From contig JBBMOA010000017.1 in the NCBI GenBank assembly GCA_037954235.1, positions 17,895,027 to 17,959,026 on the forward strand: 64,000 nt of DNA. The letters are read 5' to 3'. The stretch's first letter is position 1, and each line of letters starts with the position of its first letter. Positions 1 to 15,453 of the stretch are shown here, piece after piece. The notes below the pieces were generated by a model that searched no databases, was not told where the DNA came from, and saw only the letters and a program-made list of their open reading frames with translations. The translations under genes were made by a program, and so were the position numbers. The DNA comes from Aulostomus chinensis. Taxonomy: Eukaryota; Chordata; Actinopteri; Syngnathiformes; Aulostomidae.

Positions 1-322
1 TCGTGAACTTCTGTCTCTGGGACTTAAGTCATTCTTCAGCAGGGGAGTGGGGCTTTTTCTTTGGAGGGTTTTCTGGGACTGAAGGTTGAGAACGAAGAAG
101 AGAGGTTGGAGTTCACATGACATAATCGGAATGAATGGGTTGCCATGGTTACTCACCCAGGGAGCCTGACCCGTGCTGAGTGAATGGAGGGAGCGCCTTG
201 GACGCCAAGTGAACGATAAACTAACACAGAGGAGTCACCAGAGAGAGAGAGAGAGGGGGACAGAGGAGAGCAAAAGAGTGGTGGATAACAGAGGGAGCAG
301 AGGAGTGGAGCAGAGTCTGAGA
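1..322 (+). promoter_or_regulatory. EML1 promoter-proximal region and 5' UTR (boundary unknown)
   Basis: This sequence precedes the EML1 start codon. It is purine-rich, with a short GA tract at about 241-256. No TATA box is obvious and the transcription start cannot be placed from sequence alone. It must contain at least part of the 5' UTR of the first coding exon. Confidence 0.55.
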
Positions 323-389
323 ATGGAGGACGGGTTTTCCAGCTACAGCAGCTTGTATGACACCTCATCACTGCTACAGTTCTGCAATG
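323..389 (+). CDS. eml1: EML1 coding exon 1
   Basis: The exon encodes MEDGFSSYSSLYDTSSLLQFCN and the first base of the next codon, ending at donor gtaaat (phase 1). The 22 residues match the human EML1 N-terminus as I know it. The ATG context is strong (A at -3, G at +4). Confidence 0.95.
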
Positions 390-2563
390 GTAAATCCTCT
401 CATCACTCTTTCCTTCTCTTTCATCTCTTTCATTTCTCCAGCCTTGACATGTCATGTGAGTTGATCCAAGTGGGTGGATACTGTATGTGTGAGACTGATC
501 CTAAAGCATTTGACTCTTCATATTGATGAAGTCAGTTCATGTTCTTCAGAGGGCATTCCCACTAAAAGACACAGTGTACTTAAGAGAATGCAAGGCAAGG
601 ATAATGTCAACAGTCTGTGTGAGCCAGAAGCCATCAAGAGAGCTGATAAACAAAGAGGAGGGAGGTCGAGGAAAAGTCTTCTCCTCACAGCGCTGCCCTG
701 ATTACTCTGGTTCTGCATGATGGGATGAGCGGTATGGTACCCACATTTCTCCTGTTGGCTGATTGCGATCAGACACACACACAACAGGACAGCATTGCTC
801 ATGCTCTGCTTGTTGTCCTAATGTAATTTATGTGCTGGCAAAGGGAGAAACCATACTTAAGGTTGTTATTGTTATGGGAAAGAGTGACTCAGGGAAGAAG
901 AGGAGCAGCATGACACATCAATATGACATCAATTTAAGGGTTAGTTGCCAAGAAGTTCATTTTCATAAGTGGAGCCTCAACTTACTAAGTTTCCCTCTGA
1001 TTCATAAACATCTTAAGGATATTGCTTTCAAATGATGCACTATTATTGACTGGGGCTTTACAGTATAGCCCCCGCACAATGAGGATTATCCCCACAACAA
1101 TCAGCTCTGTGTCTAACTGAGGCTTATTTTACATTGGGACAAGCTGTAATGATGACTCATGCTTCCAGTTAAATCTTCACCATTTTCTGTGTGGGCCCCC
1201 TGCTCAGCCCCATCAGTGTGACAGAGTTTTAATGTCCTCTGAGCAGTTTAAGTGATGGTTCCTCTGATATTGCCATCATGATTAATGTTAAGCTTAGAGG
1301 AAGGGATGATGGGTCGGTTCGTGTTGTAGAAATAACATCAGATCATGACTGAATCCCTCTGGAGTAACGTCAGTGGCACTGGTGAATAAGGACACCCCCC
1401 CCCCCCCCTCCGCACGACCCTTAATGTATAAGCAGTATAGAAAATGGATGGATGGATGGATGGATACTATCAGTGAAGAGATGAGGAGGAGCAGTAGTTA
1501 ATTATAGTAGCAGTAGTAGTAGTATTGATTTCTGTTAATGTGAAAACACTTTAAATGCTACATTAAGAAACTGGAAAATCCAGGGAGAAAAAGGAGCAGA
1601 TTTTTCTGCACACTGCTCACATCCACTTGCATGTGGGTTCTTAAATCTGCTAAAAAATAAAAGATTGCCCCCCCCCCCAAAAAAAAATCCCAGAAGTGGG
1701 CCAGATGTGTCTAGAAGTGGACCACAAATCACTTTGTTTTGTGTTTATCTCATTGCTAATCCGAGCTAAAACTGATAAATACCCACGTCTCCTGCAGGAT
1801 CATTTTACACAAGACTAACTGCTGTTAAACCCCTTCTCATTGCAGACAAAAGCCAGATGTTAGCGGGTGTTAGCAGGTTTCTGGGGTAGTGGGAAAAGGG
1901 GCGTTAGAGGCTCTCCTGTTACCCTCCAGTGAAGCATTTATATCATCTTCTAATGTTGTGTTTTTATGGGAAGAGCAAAGCGCTGACAGATCCATGGGCC
2001 TACATGTCCGTCTATATGGGGGTTGGATTGACCTGAAAAACAGGTAAAGCTGTGGTGTACACAATTTGAATGTTTTTACAACTTCCTCTAAGGAAACGGA
2101 TGAACTTTAAAAATGCTGTTCAGTATGTAATTGCCTTTGAAGCTCAGTGGGTTGGTGACAGGTGAAAAATGATTGATAACTTAAAAAAAACTGGTACCAT
2201 TTTCTTTAGATTTCAACTGATTCAACATCTGGAAATTGCCAATTAGCGTACATCATTACACACAACCAAGTGGTATTTTGAATATATACCCTTTTGTATC
2301 ATACGGTATCGTGGCCAATCCTGAGAGTGGAGTTGTTTAACTCTGTGAGGTTTGTAATCCTTCACAATGTCTTGTTTCCTCTACAAGAAAGTCGATGAAA
2401 TAAGACATGCTGCTGAGGGGCTGTTGCCAGGGATTTTCCAACTTCCAACCCCCTGCTTTCTCTCTCCGCCGCACACACAAACACTCCAGATTTAACTTCA
2501 CAGCAAGGGAGCTTGCTCGTTGTTCCGACAGACTGCATAATTTGGTGGTTGGTTAAAATAAGT

Positions 2564-2632
<69 letters not shown>

Positions 2633-4828
2633 TGTGTGTGCGCGCGCGCACGCGTGTGTTAGAGTGACATCATGCTGTTCTGCTGCTGCTGTCCATTTGA
2701 ACCCAACCAAAATGCAATGATGTCATTCATTCCCTCTTTCCCTCTCTCTCTCTCTTTCTCGCTCCATGTGTTGTGGAGCATCCAACCACACTAATGTTCA
2801 GAGACTAGGTCAGCTAAACTGCAGGAACACGCACAGGCTGCACGTTTTGTCCTGGGGAGGTCAGGACTAGCTCAGGCTAACTGAAAATTAGCCTCATTAC
2901 ACACTCGGACACACAAACACCTACGCTGATAGCATCAGCTGAAGCAAGTGAATCCTTCAGAGAGTATTTCTGCTGTGTTGAGTTAGGAGGGTGTTTTTGA
3001 TTAAATTAGTCTGTGCAGTGCACAAGTTAATGGTGCTGTTTTACACAGTGTGTCAAACTCCCCATAACATATGAGAGGAGTTGTTGTTCTTTGCAAGGCA
3101 AATTCTGTGATCATTCAGTTCTATCATGGCTCTAAGCATCTTTGGAGTTGGCTGCTTATTGTTAATGTATCAATTGCATTTCGATGTACCAGTTGGAGCT
3201 CAATAGAACCCAATAACGCCATAAGAGTCACTTTGTTGCTGTATATAACATAGACTGGCAAGAACTGGTGAATGTTTTTCTTCATAACTTAATTGAACCA
3301 TTACTTGATTGTTAAAATGGGTCAAAAGACACTTATAAGTTAACGCATTTTTCAAAAATCTGCTTATGTCAGATATGTAGCTACAATATGTTTAAATGCA
3401 TACCCGCTGTCAGGCAAACTCAGCCAAAGGGGAAAAAAAGACCCTTTTTCCTCTCTGGTAAATGGATATCCCTCAAATGTAATGATTCTTGCCTGGCCCA
3501 TGCTACACCCCTCCACCAAGTCAGTAGAAAATCAGCTGCAGTGTTTGCACAGTTGGAGGAATACCACTGAAAACATTAGCTCTGTAGGCAGAAGCAGAAA
3601 GAGCACAGACTTTAATGTGATTCGTTGATCGTTTGCTCCTGATGCAACAAAAGCCTCTGCTGTATTAATAAGTAAATCTCTTAATAAGTAAATCCAGCCA
3701 GCTTACAGCACAGTAACACTGATGATCACGCCGATGTTCAGCCAAATGACAGAGCGCAAATCCATTTGTCTGCATTCATTCATTTACCTTTTGAGTTAAT
3801 GATGTCTGCCCAGGTTTGGATCAACCATCCTTTTATCTCTGCGCGCCACACTGGCTCAGCCTCCACCTTATACAGTACAGAGGCAGTGTGGCATGAAAAC
3901 AAACACGGGGTGGAAGCTAAAACTAGCAGTGCATAAAACAGAAAGGTTTTTTTTTTTTTTATTCTAACCAAAATGTAGGAGTGTCGATACATGCAAAGGC
4001 AAAGAGTTGAAAGTCAAAGGCTAGTATGATTTTTATCTGATATCCAGTGGAAGTGTCTTCCATCTTCTCCCCCCTCAGCTTGGCGTCCTTCTTTATCTCA
4101 ACCTGAAAACATGCTTGCTGATGGCACGTGTAGAGGGATTAGGGTTAAATCCCTGCTCACGTTACCAACCCTGTAGCCAAGACAGCATGGCAGCGAGGAG
4201 GAGGAGGAGGAGGACGAGGACGAGGACGAGGACAGCTCATATACTGTGCCAGCAGAGTGCACTGGGATGTTTTACAGGCAAGTTTAGGGTTCGCTGGCTT
4301 ATGCCTTCTTCAACTGACACTCAAGTTCACAGTATTTAAGTATTACACTATTTATTTCATGTTTTCATGAATCATGGGTTTATTATCATTAGAAATTACT
4401 TTTTAAAGTGAAAAATGTGGGCTTTTTTTTCCTGTTGAGGTTAAAACCATAGCGTTTCTCAATTATTACCAGGGAATATCTTTTCCTTCTTTCCCTCTTT
4501 TCTCCATTTTTTTTGACACGATCAATCAACGCTGTGTAAAATCCACTGGGAAGCAGCTGACCTGATATTTCCTCGGCTCTTCAGTCAAATGAGACTGTAC
4601 AGTAATGTCAGCAGGAGATACCAGGAGATACAGTGAGAGAGGGGAGTGCCGGGGGTTTATCTCTCTCTCTCTCTCTCTCTGCCATTATTCATCCGTAACT
4701 GTAACATGTAACTGAGCAGCAGTCTAATAAATATCAACTTGAATGGGATAACTCATCCACTACTGCTGATTCATTTAAAGGCTGACATTGATTTCCTATA
4801 GCTGCGTCAGTGAGGGGACTCACATACA

Positions 4829-4866
<38 letters not shown>

Positions 4867-6051
4867 ACTCTCCATTTACTTTTATCTCTCTCTTCCTCCT
4901 TCATTTTTTCTGTCCCTGTTTTTCTTCAAATTGTATCTGTGTCCTTCACCTTGCTTTCATTCTTTCTCATGTGTTTTTTTACCCCCCCCCCCGCCTCATC
5001 CCTATGTCACACACTCTCACGCTCTTTGTTTGATCTTGTGAAGATGCCCCGAGCTGAGCTTAGAGTGCTTTTTTTTGTTTACCGGTAGTTTTTTTCTACC
5101 TCCAGACAGTCAGATATTGACCAGGGTTTCTGCAGTCACGAGTCGCGCTGCCCTCCACCTTATCTCCCTCTCTAGATTTCCTCCTGATAAGAGTTCAACT
5201 GCACTCTCCCTTTCATGCTGCACAAAAGTGAGTCATGAACACTTACCCAGACTGACAGCGTGTGCTCATTAAACGCATACACGTTGTATTGAATGGCACC
5301 CTGCTTCTCCTGCTGGATGTTTTGTTGACTAACACAGCGGAGTGTAGAAAGCTTGAATGTCCAAGATCAGCTGGAGCCATCAAGACTGTGGTTGTCCTTG
5401 TTGCAAGTTGATAAATGATACAATTTAGGTTTTAAAAACTTGTAAGTAGGGCAATGCATTGATATAGACCGAGCAGAATTTATCTGTATAGTTAAATGTA
5501 GTGTATAATGTCTCCTAAGAAGACAGTATGTGAAACTAGGCCACAAGGCAGCTCATTCTCAGCCATGATCAAATGATCCAGAATAGAAAAGAGCATTGCA
5601 GGTAGGCATGTGTGAAATGTGTAGAGCTCCAGTAATAAAGTGTGCTGACATCTTTGTAGCATATAGGCATTGCTATGGCTGTCTCTGCCCCACAATTGTA
5701 CATAGAAACTACTAAGACCAGCTTCGTATTAATACTCTGCCTTCCTGATGATGAAATATAATTGATTTAGACCTGATCCATCCATTAATTCTCGCACTTT
5801 AGTTCTGTATTTGATCTCCACAAAACTGTAAGCTCCCCATAAAGTCATAATAATTGTATGATGACCAAATAATGTTTTTAGTGGAGGAATAATATTTCTA
5901 AATCATGTAGGCACAATTGCCTCTCTATGCATTCAATTCAGGGACAAGGCTGTAAGTCAGTGTGCTGATGGAAACAGCCTCTTGGTGAGCCAGCGGGCGA
6001 AAGATGCCATTTGTTGCCTGAGCTGAGGATTTTCCTTCTCTCATCTCTCCA

Positions 6052-6086
<35 letters not shown>

Positions 6087-6462
6087 TCTCCTCCACTGAC
6101 ACACATTCGCTCAGCCTCATCCTGTGACCCACTAAAACAATCATGCATGTCAAGTAGGAATGTGGAGTTCCTGTGCTAAATATACATATACTGACTGTGT
6201 GCTTGTGTGACTACAGAACTTGATCATGAAAGTGTGTATGTGTGTGTGTGTGTGTGCACATGAGTGTATGTGTGTGTGCAAACCAACAGAAGGTCAAGAA
6301 ACACAAGCTGCATGAGTCCTTGAACAGGATAACGTGATGCATAAAAATACCACAAAAATGCCTGAAACAGAAGCGCTACATAAACCAGAATGCCTCAAGT
6401 CTGCATGGTAACATTAAATGTTGTGCCCAACAGAGCATTGAATTCTACCTGTGAGTGTGTGT

Positions 6463-6493
<31 letters not shown>

Positions 6494-9400
6494 GGGGGCT
6501 ATAGCGATAAATCAGTCAAGTCAGCAAGAGATGCTCTTAAAATCAGTCTGCTTGTGTCCTGCTGCTCATTAAAGCTTTTCTGTCTGAACAAACCAACACC
6601 AGACAATTCATGCAAGATTGAATTGAGATTAAATGTAGATAAGAAGTAATGCACATTCAGTTATTCAAATGGATGTCAAATTAGTATGCAAACGACTTCC
6701 GGCACTGATTACTGATGTGTGTCTTTGTGCGCATAGGTATGTGTGATCTTGTGTGCACATGCATGTGAATATTTGTTACCAAAGCGTTTAAGATTAATTG
6801 AAGATAAATTCAATTACTGTGACAAGGTGAATGTTGGCTCAATTATATTTATGCTAATGAGCTCCATCAACTAATCGTCTCCACTGAGGCTAAAGCCGTG
6901 GCCCATCGATTTGGCTGCTTGTCTTTCGCTAAATCCTGGCCGGGATCTCATTTGACCAGTTGTGATGTGAACACATATAATTAACCTCTGTGTGCCTGCG
7001 ATGCAGCTCCCACAGGCTGCTCAGCACCCTAATTGGTCTCTTACATCTGCTGTTAATGGTAGAACCGAGGGAAGCCCCAGCAGTGTGTGTGTGTCCAGCA
7101 GCATGCGTTCAGCCTGTCTGTAACAGATGGAGAGGGAACAGAGAAGAATCCCATTAGAAACTCCATTAAAAATAGATTCATCAAGAACACAGGTGCAGAG
7201 ATGAGAGGGAAGATGGGATTATTCAGTTTGGTTTGCGCTCTGTTTGTGGGTTCAAGGAAAATCATTCATTAGAGGTCCAGTGTGAATAATGGATGATGAA
7301 TTATTAGCAGAAATTGAATATTATGTTTGGAACATGAATCACCAGACGTGTTTTTGTTTGCTTTAAATGAGCCTGTTATAGCTATTAATGGAACAGGTCA
7401 TCCTCCTTGGACATTCCATTGAAAGTGTTTGCACTGTAGCGGTTGCTGCAGTGATAAATAATGGTTTTACTTTTGATATTCAACTGAGATCATGGGCGGC
7501 GCAGTGGTCAGCACTGTCTCCTCACAGCAAGAAGGTTCAAGGTTCGAGCCCGGGCTCAAGCACGGGATCTTTCTGTGTGGAGTCTCCACGTTCTCCCTGT
7601 GCCTGCGTGGGCTCTCTCTGGCACTCTGGCTTCCTCCCACAGTCCAAAGACATGCAAAAGGGGATGAGGTTAATCGCTACACTAAACTGACTGTAGGCGT
7701 GGCTGTGAATGCTTGTCTGTCTCTATGTGTTGGCCCTGCAATGGACTGGTGACCTGTCCAGGGTGAACCCCGCCTTTCGCCCGAAAGCCACTGGGATAGA
7801 CTCCAGCCCCCCGCGACCCTTAACAGGATAAGCAGAAGAAAATGGATGGATGGATGGATGGTTTTGAGAACATACTATTGATTTTAGGTAACTGTGAGTA
7901 ACCCTGCCAGTACACACATCCCAGTTTGGGAATCATGAGTCTTTTTAGCAGTTGACTAATAGCTTTTTGATTGCAGATTCTTGACTATTTTTTATCACAA
8001 CATTTTAAATGTCTTTTGATGTCTTTTAGAAAGTTGGTCATACAAAACAACTACCTCGGCTCTAGTAAATCATAATAATTCACATTTTCAGAGGATTAGT
8101 GATTAAACAGATGAATCCCAGACGATCAATTGCAAAAATTAAAAGACCGACATAGCTGCAACTCATACAACTCATTTTTTCTTTTAGTTGGACTGTTGCA
8201 CTCTAGCTCAATGTCCGCCTACATGACCTCAGCCTAGACTCACATTTCAGTTGGCCCAACCTCCTGCTAATAATTAAGTCCAGCTGGACATTGGACCAAC
8301 CACTGAATCATTGGGATCATTTAGATAACTACAGGGCCTCTCAAAACTCACTGAGAGTACTATTATTCAGACAATATTTCAAACATATGAAACAATCAGA
8401 TCTTAGAAACCACAGTTTGACTTCATGTCTCAGATGTATTCATTAATCTTTATTCATGGAAAATCATTCCCACACATGCTTCATAGTTTAAGATCGTAAA
8501 AATCAATCATATGACAGGCTGGAGAGCATTTATGTCAGTACAGTCAGTCAGTACATGAATGATCAGAGGGGGGATTTTGTCAACGTGATTGACGGTAAAA
8601 AGACGGAAACATTTTCATGCAAAAGCAGGCAAGAGGTTTAAGTCCCCAAATGAACCTGTTATAGAAGAACAGAAGAATTCCTCCTTCACACCAAACCTGA
8701 CCACCAACAGCAGCTCTCTGTCTTGTTGTTTAATGATGCTGTCTGCTGCCATCAGTGACACTATATGTTCCCAAGCCTCCAGATGGTCGAGACGCTCTTG
8801 GCCGATGTTCAGTGTGGTTGTGGTCTCTGGCACTCTCTGTACCAGGGTCTATGTGTGTCTGTGTGTGATACCATTCTCACAACATGGAAATCTGGTTTCC
8901 CCTAACAACACTGTTACTGGATGGAACACACACACAGAAACATTGGATGGAGCAAGTGTCCCGCCTCCTGTTCCTTCCTGGTTGTTTGTTACTGGGAGAC
9001 AAAGCCCTGTTTTATGTGGAGAAAGGTTGCGAGTGAGAAAGAGGCTTGTGTCAGAGCCCGGAGCCACTGCCAAGCATGACTTACAGCTACTGTGCTCTTA
9101 TTCTTCCTCAATAATTGCAGCAGTAAGAGGAGTGTCTTTCTTTATATTGCTGTTTTGTCACATTGAAGTTCTAAATGAAGAAGAGGCAGTCAAACATGTT
9201 TCACCCATGTTTGCATCTGTAAATGCCACTTGGCTTGTTTGTTGCCTCGAGGAAGACGGGGGAGAATAGTTTAGACACTAAGCTGGATTGAGATTTAAAT
9301 GCTGAGAGTTTACTACGACATACACACATACAGAATCATATACATAATCTCAGTTTATGTATATGGTTTACTTGATTGAATAGAGTAGTGTTTGCCACTC

Positions 9401-12400
9401 CAGTGAACTATATAGACGTTCTGTCTTTTTGTTCGCAATGAAAACAACCTTGGCAATAATATTTGATTGTGTTGAACTTCTCAACATATTACAGATTTTG
9501 ACATGACTCAGGCTACTGACAAAAAAACACGACATCTGGTGTCTGTATGATTGTATCAACTTTAGCATCAGCTAAATAGCTAATGCTAGCTACTAGCTAG
9601 CTATCTAATTGTTTGGGTCACAGTCTCAAAGTTACACGGTAGAACAATGTTTACTTTTCTGTTCATTTTCAAATATCCAAGTGAAGAAAGCTCTAAAACA
9701 GATTTTTATGTAACCTCTTATTCTTTGTTTATTTCCAATGTGAGATGCTTTTGGTGTCATTAAACATTCTGAGGGCAGTTTGGAGGCATCACATGTGGAC
9801 AGGAAATAAAAATTTACATCAGTTTTGAACGGCCCTCGATATCTCCCTGCCACGTCACTGTTGCACAGCCTTGAGCCATATCTGGAATGCATCCCATGTG
9901 TGCATCACAAAAGTTGGCATTGATTTTATCTGACAAGAGATAGAGGAATAGAGGATAAATATTTGAGAAGGACAATAAAAACATTTTGCTCCCTAAGCCT
10001 TGCCTTTCCTCTCACAGTCAATACATTTCCAGCCAAGAAAGAGGGAGCGGAACAGAGAGAGGTGAAAGGGTTAGAGACAGAGAGCGAGAGAATACAAATC
10101 CAGCCTGCTGTTAACTCCAAACCCCATGAATATAGGGATCACTAGCATTGAGCAAGATCTGTTCCGCATATCCTGCATAATCCCTCCACTACACTGTGAA
10201 CACATCTTCTTTGACAGAGGAAAGCGTGCTGGAGTGTGTTTTGTTAAAGCAGCGAGTCCAGATATTGGTGATTTATTCAGACTTGAGGAAGAGTTATTCT
10301 GTCTCAATGGCCCATGTGTCTTTGGTCATGCGTCCTAATAGCCAAAGGCTTCTTTTTCCCATTTCTTTCAACCAAGCGTGTTTCCCTTGGTTTCTTCTGA
10401 AATGTATTCTGCTCACTGTTTTAAAAGGATTTAGAACTTGCTGCAGGTAGACAAAAGCGCAAATGATGACTGGTATGTCAGTAGATGATGATTTGAGACA
10501 TCAAGTGGCTTTTTGTATGTTTTCAAAGAGAGAGAGAGAAAGAGAGTGTGTGTGTATGTGTGTGTGTGAGAGAGAGAGAGAGATGGGTAGAGCAACTCAG
10601 TGGGGGATCTGCTTCACATTTTGACCTCCGTTTAACCCCAGGAAGGATGTAGCTGATGGGAGGAAGGGAGGGTTTAACAAGTGTGTCCAAGGACAGTAGG
10701 ATGTCACATGGGAGTCATTCAACCTGTCCTCATTCTCATCTTTAACCCCCCAGAACACACATGTGATCTTAATGGCCCAACACAACCCTTTCACAGCTCT
10801 ATCCTCTCTCTCTCTTCCGATCCCTCTGTGTTTGTTTTGACATTAAAACAAGTGTCCCCTGTCAATGTATCTCTCCTCTAGTCTCTAATCTCTACTTAGT
10901 TGGCATGCGAGGGCTTCCCTTCCTCTCAGCCACCTCAGTTTATTTATAGTTCTTAAGCCTCAGTCCATCAGGAGCCATCAGAGGCACCGGCAGCTTGTAA
11001 ACCAACCGTCTGTCAACATAATCTGGCCAGTTGATTAGCTAATACACCTCTGGCAGGTCATCCTCTGCTCACTGCAGGTGACACAGTAGACTGATGGCAC
11101 TTTAAGTAACTCAGTCATTTTGCTCTATTTCTCTTTTCCCATCGCAGAAGGCAGTTCAGACATTTTTCTTTCCACTGACAGATTCCAGATGGATGATTTA
11201 AGACAAATGGGCCTGCTGAGATTTCAAGTATGATTTATGCCATTCCCATCAAGACAAAAACATACATAGAAACACATATGGATATTGTTTTAGGAGGCGA
11301 CTTTTTGTGTAAAATATCACACTTAATTGGAAGTTAATAACTTTGATCATCATCCCTCATAATTAGCCTGCCTAATTAGCCTCTGCTGCATTCGCATAGT
11401 TTTTAACACTAATTAGCAAAGTCTGCTAAAGCTGCAATCACAGACATGATGAGTTCCCGGGCTTTCAAGTCAAGCTAGAAAGAAGATGTGTTTTATTTAA
11501 CTACTTGCAAACACCATGTTGATAGCTGTTCTTATTCCCTGCCACTACTAAAATAATGCTTTTCTGAAGTTAATGCTTATTACAAATAACTTTTCTGACT
11601 TATCTGGGTCACTCTCCGCCAAATTTCTGCATCACAAGTTTTCAACTGGTTCACCAGAATCCTCACCAACTGGCAGAGAAATTGTTCAAAGTAACGTTCA
11701 GCTAATTTTTTCTGATTTATTCTGACCCCACCATGAATGCTGCATACTTAAGTTTAACATTATTTGTCACTGTTAGCGTGGTAGCATGTGTTTAACCACT
11801 GTGCCTGATTCACGTGGCTGCCCCTCCTGCCTCTCATAACTGCAGTATTTTTTTGGCGTATTATCAAATTGAATGTGTTACTCAGTTATGACTGGGTCCA
11901 CCCTTCATTAGTGAAGCCAGCAGAGGACTGAAGTTGTTTAATAAGTATGACTCATTGGTCCTGGGAGAGATGGATTTGATGGCAGCGCACCACCTGCTCC
12001 ACAACATTCGTGCTATGAAATTAAAGCCAGTCTGGAATGAAGCATCCAGATTAGATAAACAAGCCGGTGGTGCCACTCTTTGACTAAGAAAACAGGAATT
12101 GTTGTCATCGTGTTGTGACAGGCTGTTTCTCAAAGCCCTGTGTTGTTTTGTTCCGTTATTTTTCTGCAAACACTGATTGTGTTTTTTAAAAAACTCCCAA
12201 CTGAGATGTAGCTTAACCTGGCAGCTGAACTTTCCATGGTGTCATTTATTGTTTTGGCTGTCTCTACAGCTGAGGTGGAAAGAAAACAGACATCAATCAC
12301 TCTGATTGTCAGTGCATTGGTGTCAAAGCGCGCAGGAGAAGTCACAAAGGGTGCAGCAGCTGCTTTCTTGATGTTTCCTGTGGGTAAATCTATTTGATGC

Positions 12401-13041
12401 CATATTTCTTCTAATACTTGTCTATGTAATTTTATAGTTTGTAGAAGTGCAGGTCTATAAATGCCTATTTGCACAAGGAATGAGTAAGCAATAAAGTCCA
12501 ACAGCTAAGATTGGTTGGAGAACCTCCTGTGGTCAACATGCACCACCCAAAATGTGAGAGTACTCCCTCAGTGCTGGCCTAGAGCTATTTTAGACATTTT
12601 TTTACTCCTTCATTGTATTGATCCTCGTAGCTGATGGGCTTGCAGAAAGAGGAAATGCTTGCTAACGCCGCCATTTATTATTGATGACAGTGAGGTCAGT
12701 GAATGACTCAGAAATATGATGAAAGTTGTCTCCCTCTTCGAAAATGGAAAGACGAAGCACCTGTTTTCTATTTGCCCTTCTGTTGAGTCCCAGTGGGTGA
12801 AGTGATGGACAAGCACTTAAGAAGGCAGGTGGTCCTGCCAGAATGACTTGCAGAGGAGGATAATAGGGAGCAGCGTGTCACGGTGTATTAACGTTGAGAA
12901 GATCAAATCTGTCTTCCTTTCGTGACCCTGCCACATATCAACCAGACGATAGAAGAAGAGAAGAAAATCAGAAGAGATGCTGAGGAGAACTGACAGAAAT
13001 GAAGTAATTTGGGCAACTGGCTGACAGGTGTGAATGCATGT

Positions 13042-13089
<48 letters not shown>

Positions 13090-15402
13090 GGGTGCAATGA
13101 TCTGCTGTTGTGGGGTTGACAGAGGTGTCTATTGATGCATGTGGTGATGGATTTGTCATCAAATGAAGATTGACCTCTCAGTGATAGTGACCTGAGACCT
13201 GAGAGTGCTCGCACATCAAGAGCACATTAAACCAAATCTCTACAGTCTGTCTTGTAATCACATCGTTCCTGGATGTGGCTGTCAAACATGTCACCGGGTG
13301 CTTTCACCGGGGAACAGCCAGTCTTTGTGCTTGACCGACTGATACTATGGTAGTGACATCGTTGGGAGCAGACCCACAACAGATGCTGATCAGATAATAG
13401 GAGCTTTATCTCGGGATATTCACACTGTGCTGCATATATGAAAATGAATAAGCGTGGCTTCAAAAAATCAGGTGAGTGGACCTTTTTGTTTTTGAAGATC
13501 TACTATGTTTGTTCAGATGAAGAAACACGATTAGTATTATGAAAGAAGGAAACATTTCCTAGAAATCCATCTACAAGTCAGTAAGAATTGTAGTTTGCTG
13601 CTGGGAGAGTAATTTAACAGTTTCCAGTTTTCTCCAGATGGGAGTTTTTCATTGTTGGCCTGATAACATTATCAGTCTGTTGGTCTGCTTGCGTTAACCG
13701 TTTTTGGATGGATTGCTACAAGTTTGATCGGAAATTTATGATTCCTTATGGATGAAGACTTTTCCAAAGTCCTGTCAACGTTGATGTTTTTGATTTATAA
13801 GTGACAATGAAGCCGTAACAATTATTTTATCTTCCAGCGCTGCCTCGTAGTGTTTTACAGTACATCTTGTCTGGCAGGCTTTGACGCTATGGGTGTCCTC
13901 TTCAGAGTGACAAGAGCTCAGCGGTTATTGCTTTTACAAAGACTAAAGGGAATCCAGCAAAATAAAAAACAACCAGGTCAAGGGAGGACACTCTATGCTT
14001 AATGCATCAAATCACCCAGCAGCTTCAGTGTGGATCCCCTTAAAGAAACGAAGTCATAACCAGCAAACAGGCAGAGAATTTTTCTCACTAATGGAATTCA
14101 TTCACTTATAAACAAATCAGTGTATTTGCTTTCAAAGCATGTTCTGCTTATTAAGTTGAAAGGACTTTATTGTATATGAAGGCATTATATCGTGATGGGA
14201 AACAGCAAAAAGAAAGAAACTAAATGATGTTGGAGTAGATGGATGCATTCTAATTTGAAAACAGCCCGTAGGCATTATGTTTTGGGGAATTCTGTTAATG
14301 TTTCATCTCAGGAAGGATCTTCCTCAAATTCGAGGGGACTCGATGGTGAACTGAGCAGATTTTGTTTAATAAAAGTCAAGGTTAGCCTGACAGTCACACA
14401 TCAGAGAGGTCTACAATCCAGTGTGGTATGTCTAGTTTTTTAATTGGTCAAAACTTTTAATCCCAACCAAGACTAACCTACAAGATAGATCACAATAAGT
14501 AGCCGACAAGATCAGATGAGGTCAGATTTGCCTGCGTTTGTGTCAGAACCAGCAGTGGTGTTGACCAGGCAGCATTTTTTTGAGGAGATACCGGCGTGGT
14601 TCAGGTGTAACAACAGCGCGAAAAGACTGTGGGTCTTTAAAACAACATTTACCAAGGGTTCCTGAAGCAGTTAGCACAGACGCTACTCATGCATCTGTTA
14701 TATCAGATGTATGTCTTCCTTGATACAAGAGCAAAGAAAGACACCAAAGGCTTTTCTCAACATGAAATATGTTTTTGCTCTTCTACCGATTGGCTGGAGA
14801 GTCATAGTTCTTGATCGCTCAGTGTTATCTCATGACTTAAAGCTTTTTTAAACGCTTTCTATGGAAAACTCCTCAAATGGTTCCATGTAGAAAACCTTCT
14901 CATGCATCACATTAAATTTAGTCAATCATTTGGAAATTTAAATATTGAAAAATTAGGGATTTTTTTGTACGATCGGAAAATTGTGTCCCAAGCATGTGTT
15001 AATGCATCATATAAGATGAACACTTGGATTTTTGCAACTTTTCTTTCACTTTTCTGTCGTTTTTTTTTTTTTTCCATCTCATCTACCATCATCAACATCT
15101 CACTGTGTGTGAAACACTGTTACTTTTGAATGTTCGTGAATATCACTGAAGTCAAGCGCTTCTTCAGATTTACATAACCGCACCAGACAGGAGGGTTTCA
15201 ACACAGATCCTCAGAGGAAACACACAGTGCAGATCTGCCTAATCACCAGATGCCTTCTCTCTCATGCATAATTCATCGGATTGTTATTGTGGGTCTGCAG
15301 GGAAAACACAGTAGTGATTTACATTAATATTTTATCAAGCTTCTGTGACATCAAAGTCTTAATGGATGAACCCACCCTGCGTGCGTGTGTGCGCATGTGC
15401 GT

Positions 15403-15453
<51 letters not shown>

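Noticed and set aside
7388..7752. Open frames over the SINE-like element
   Set aside because: They are non-coding repeat sequence. The same repeat gives similar short frames at its other copies.
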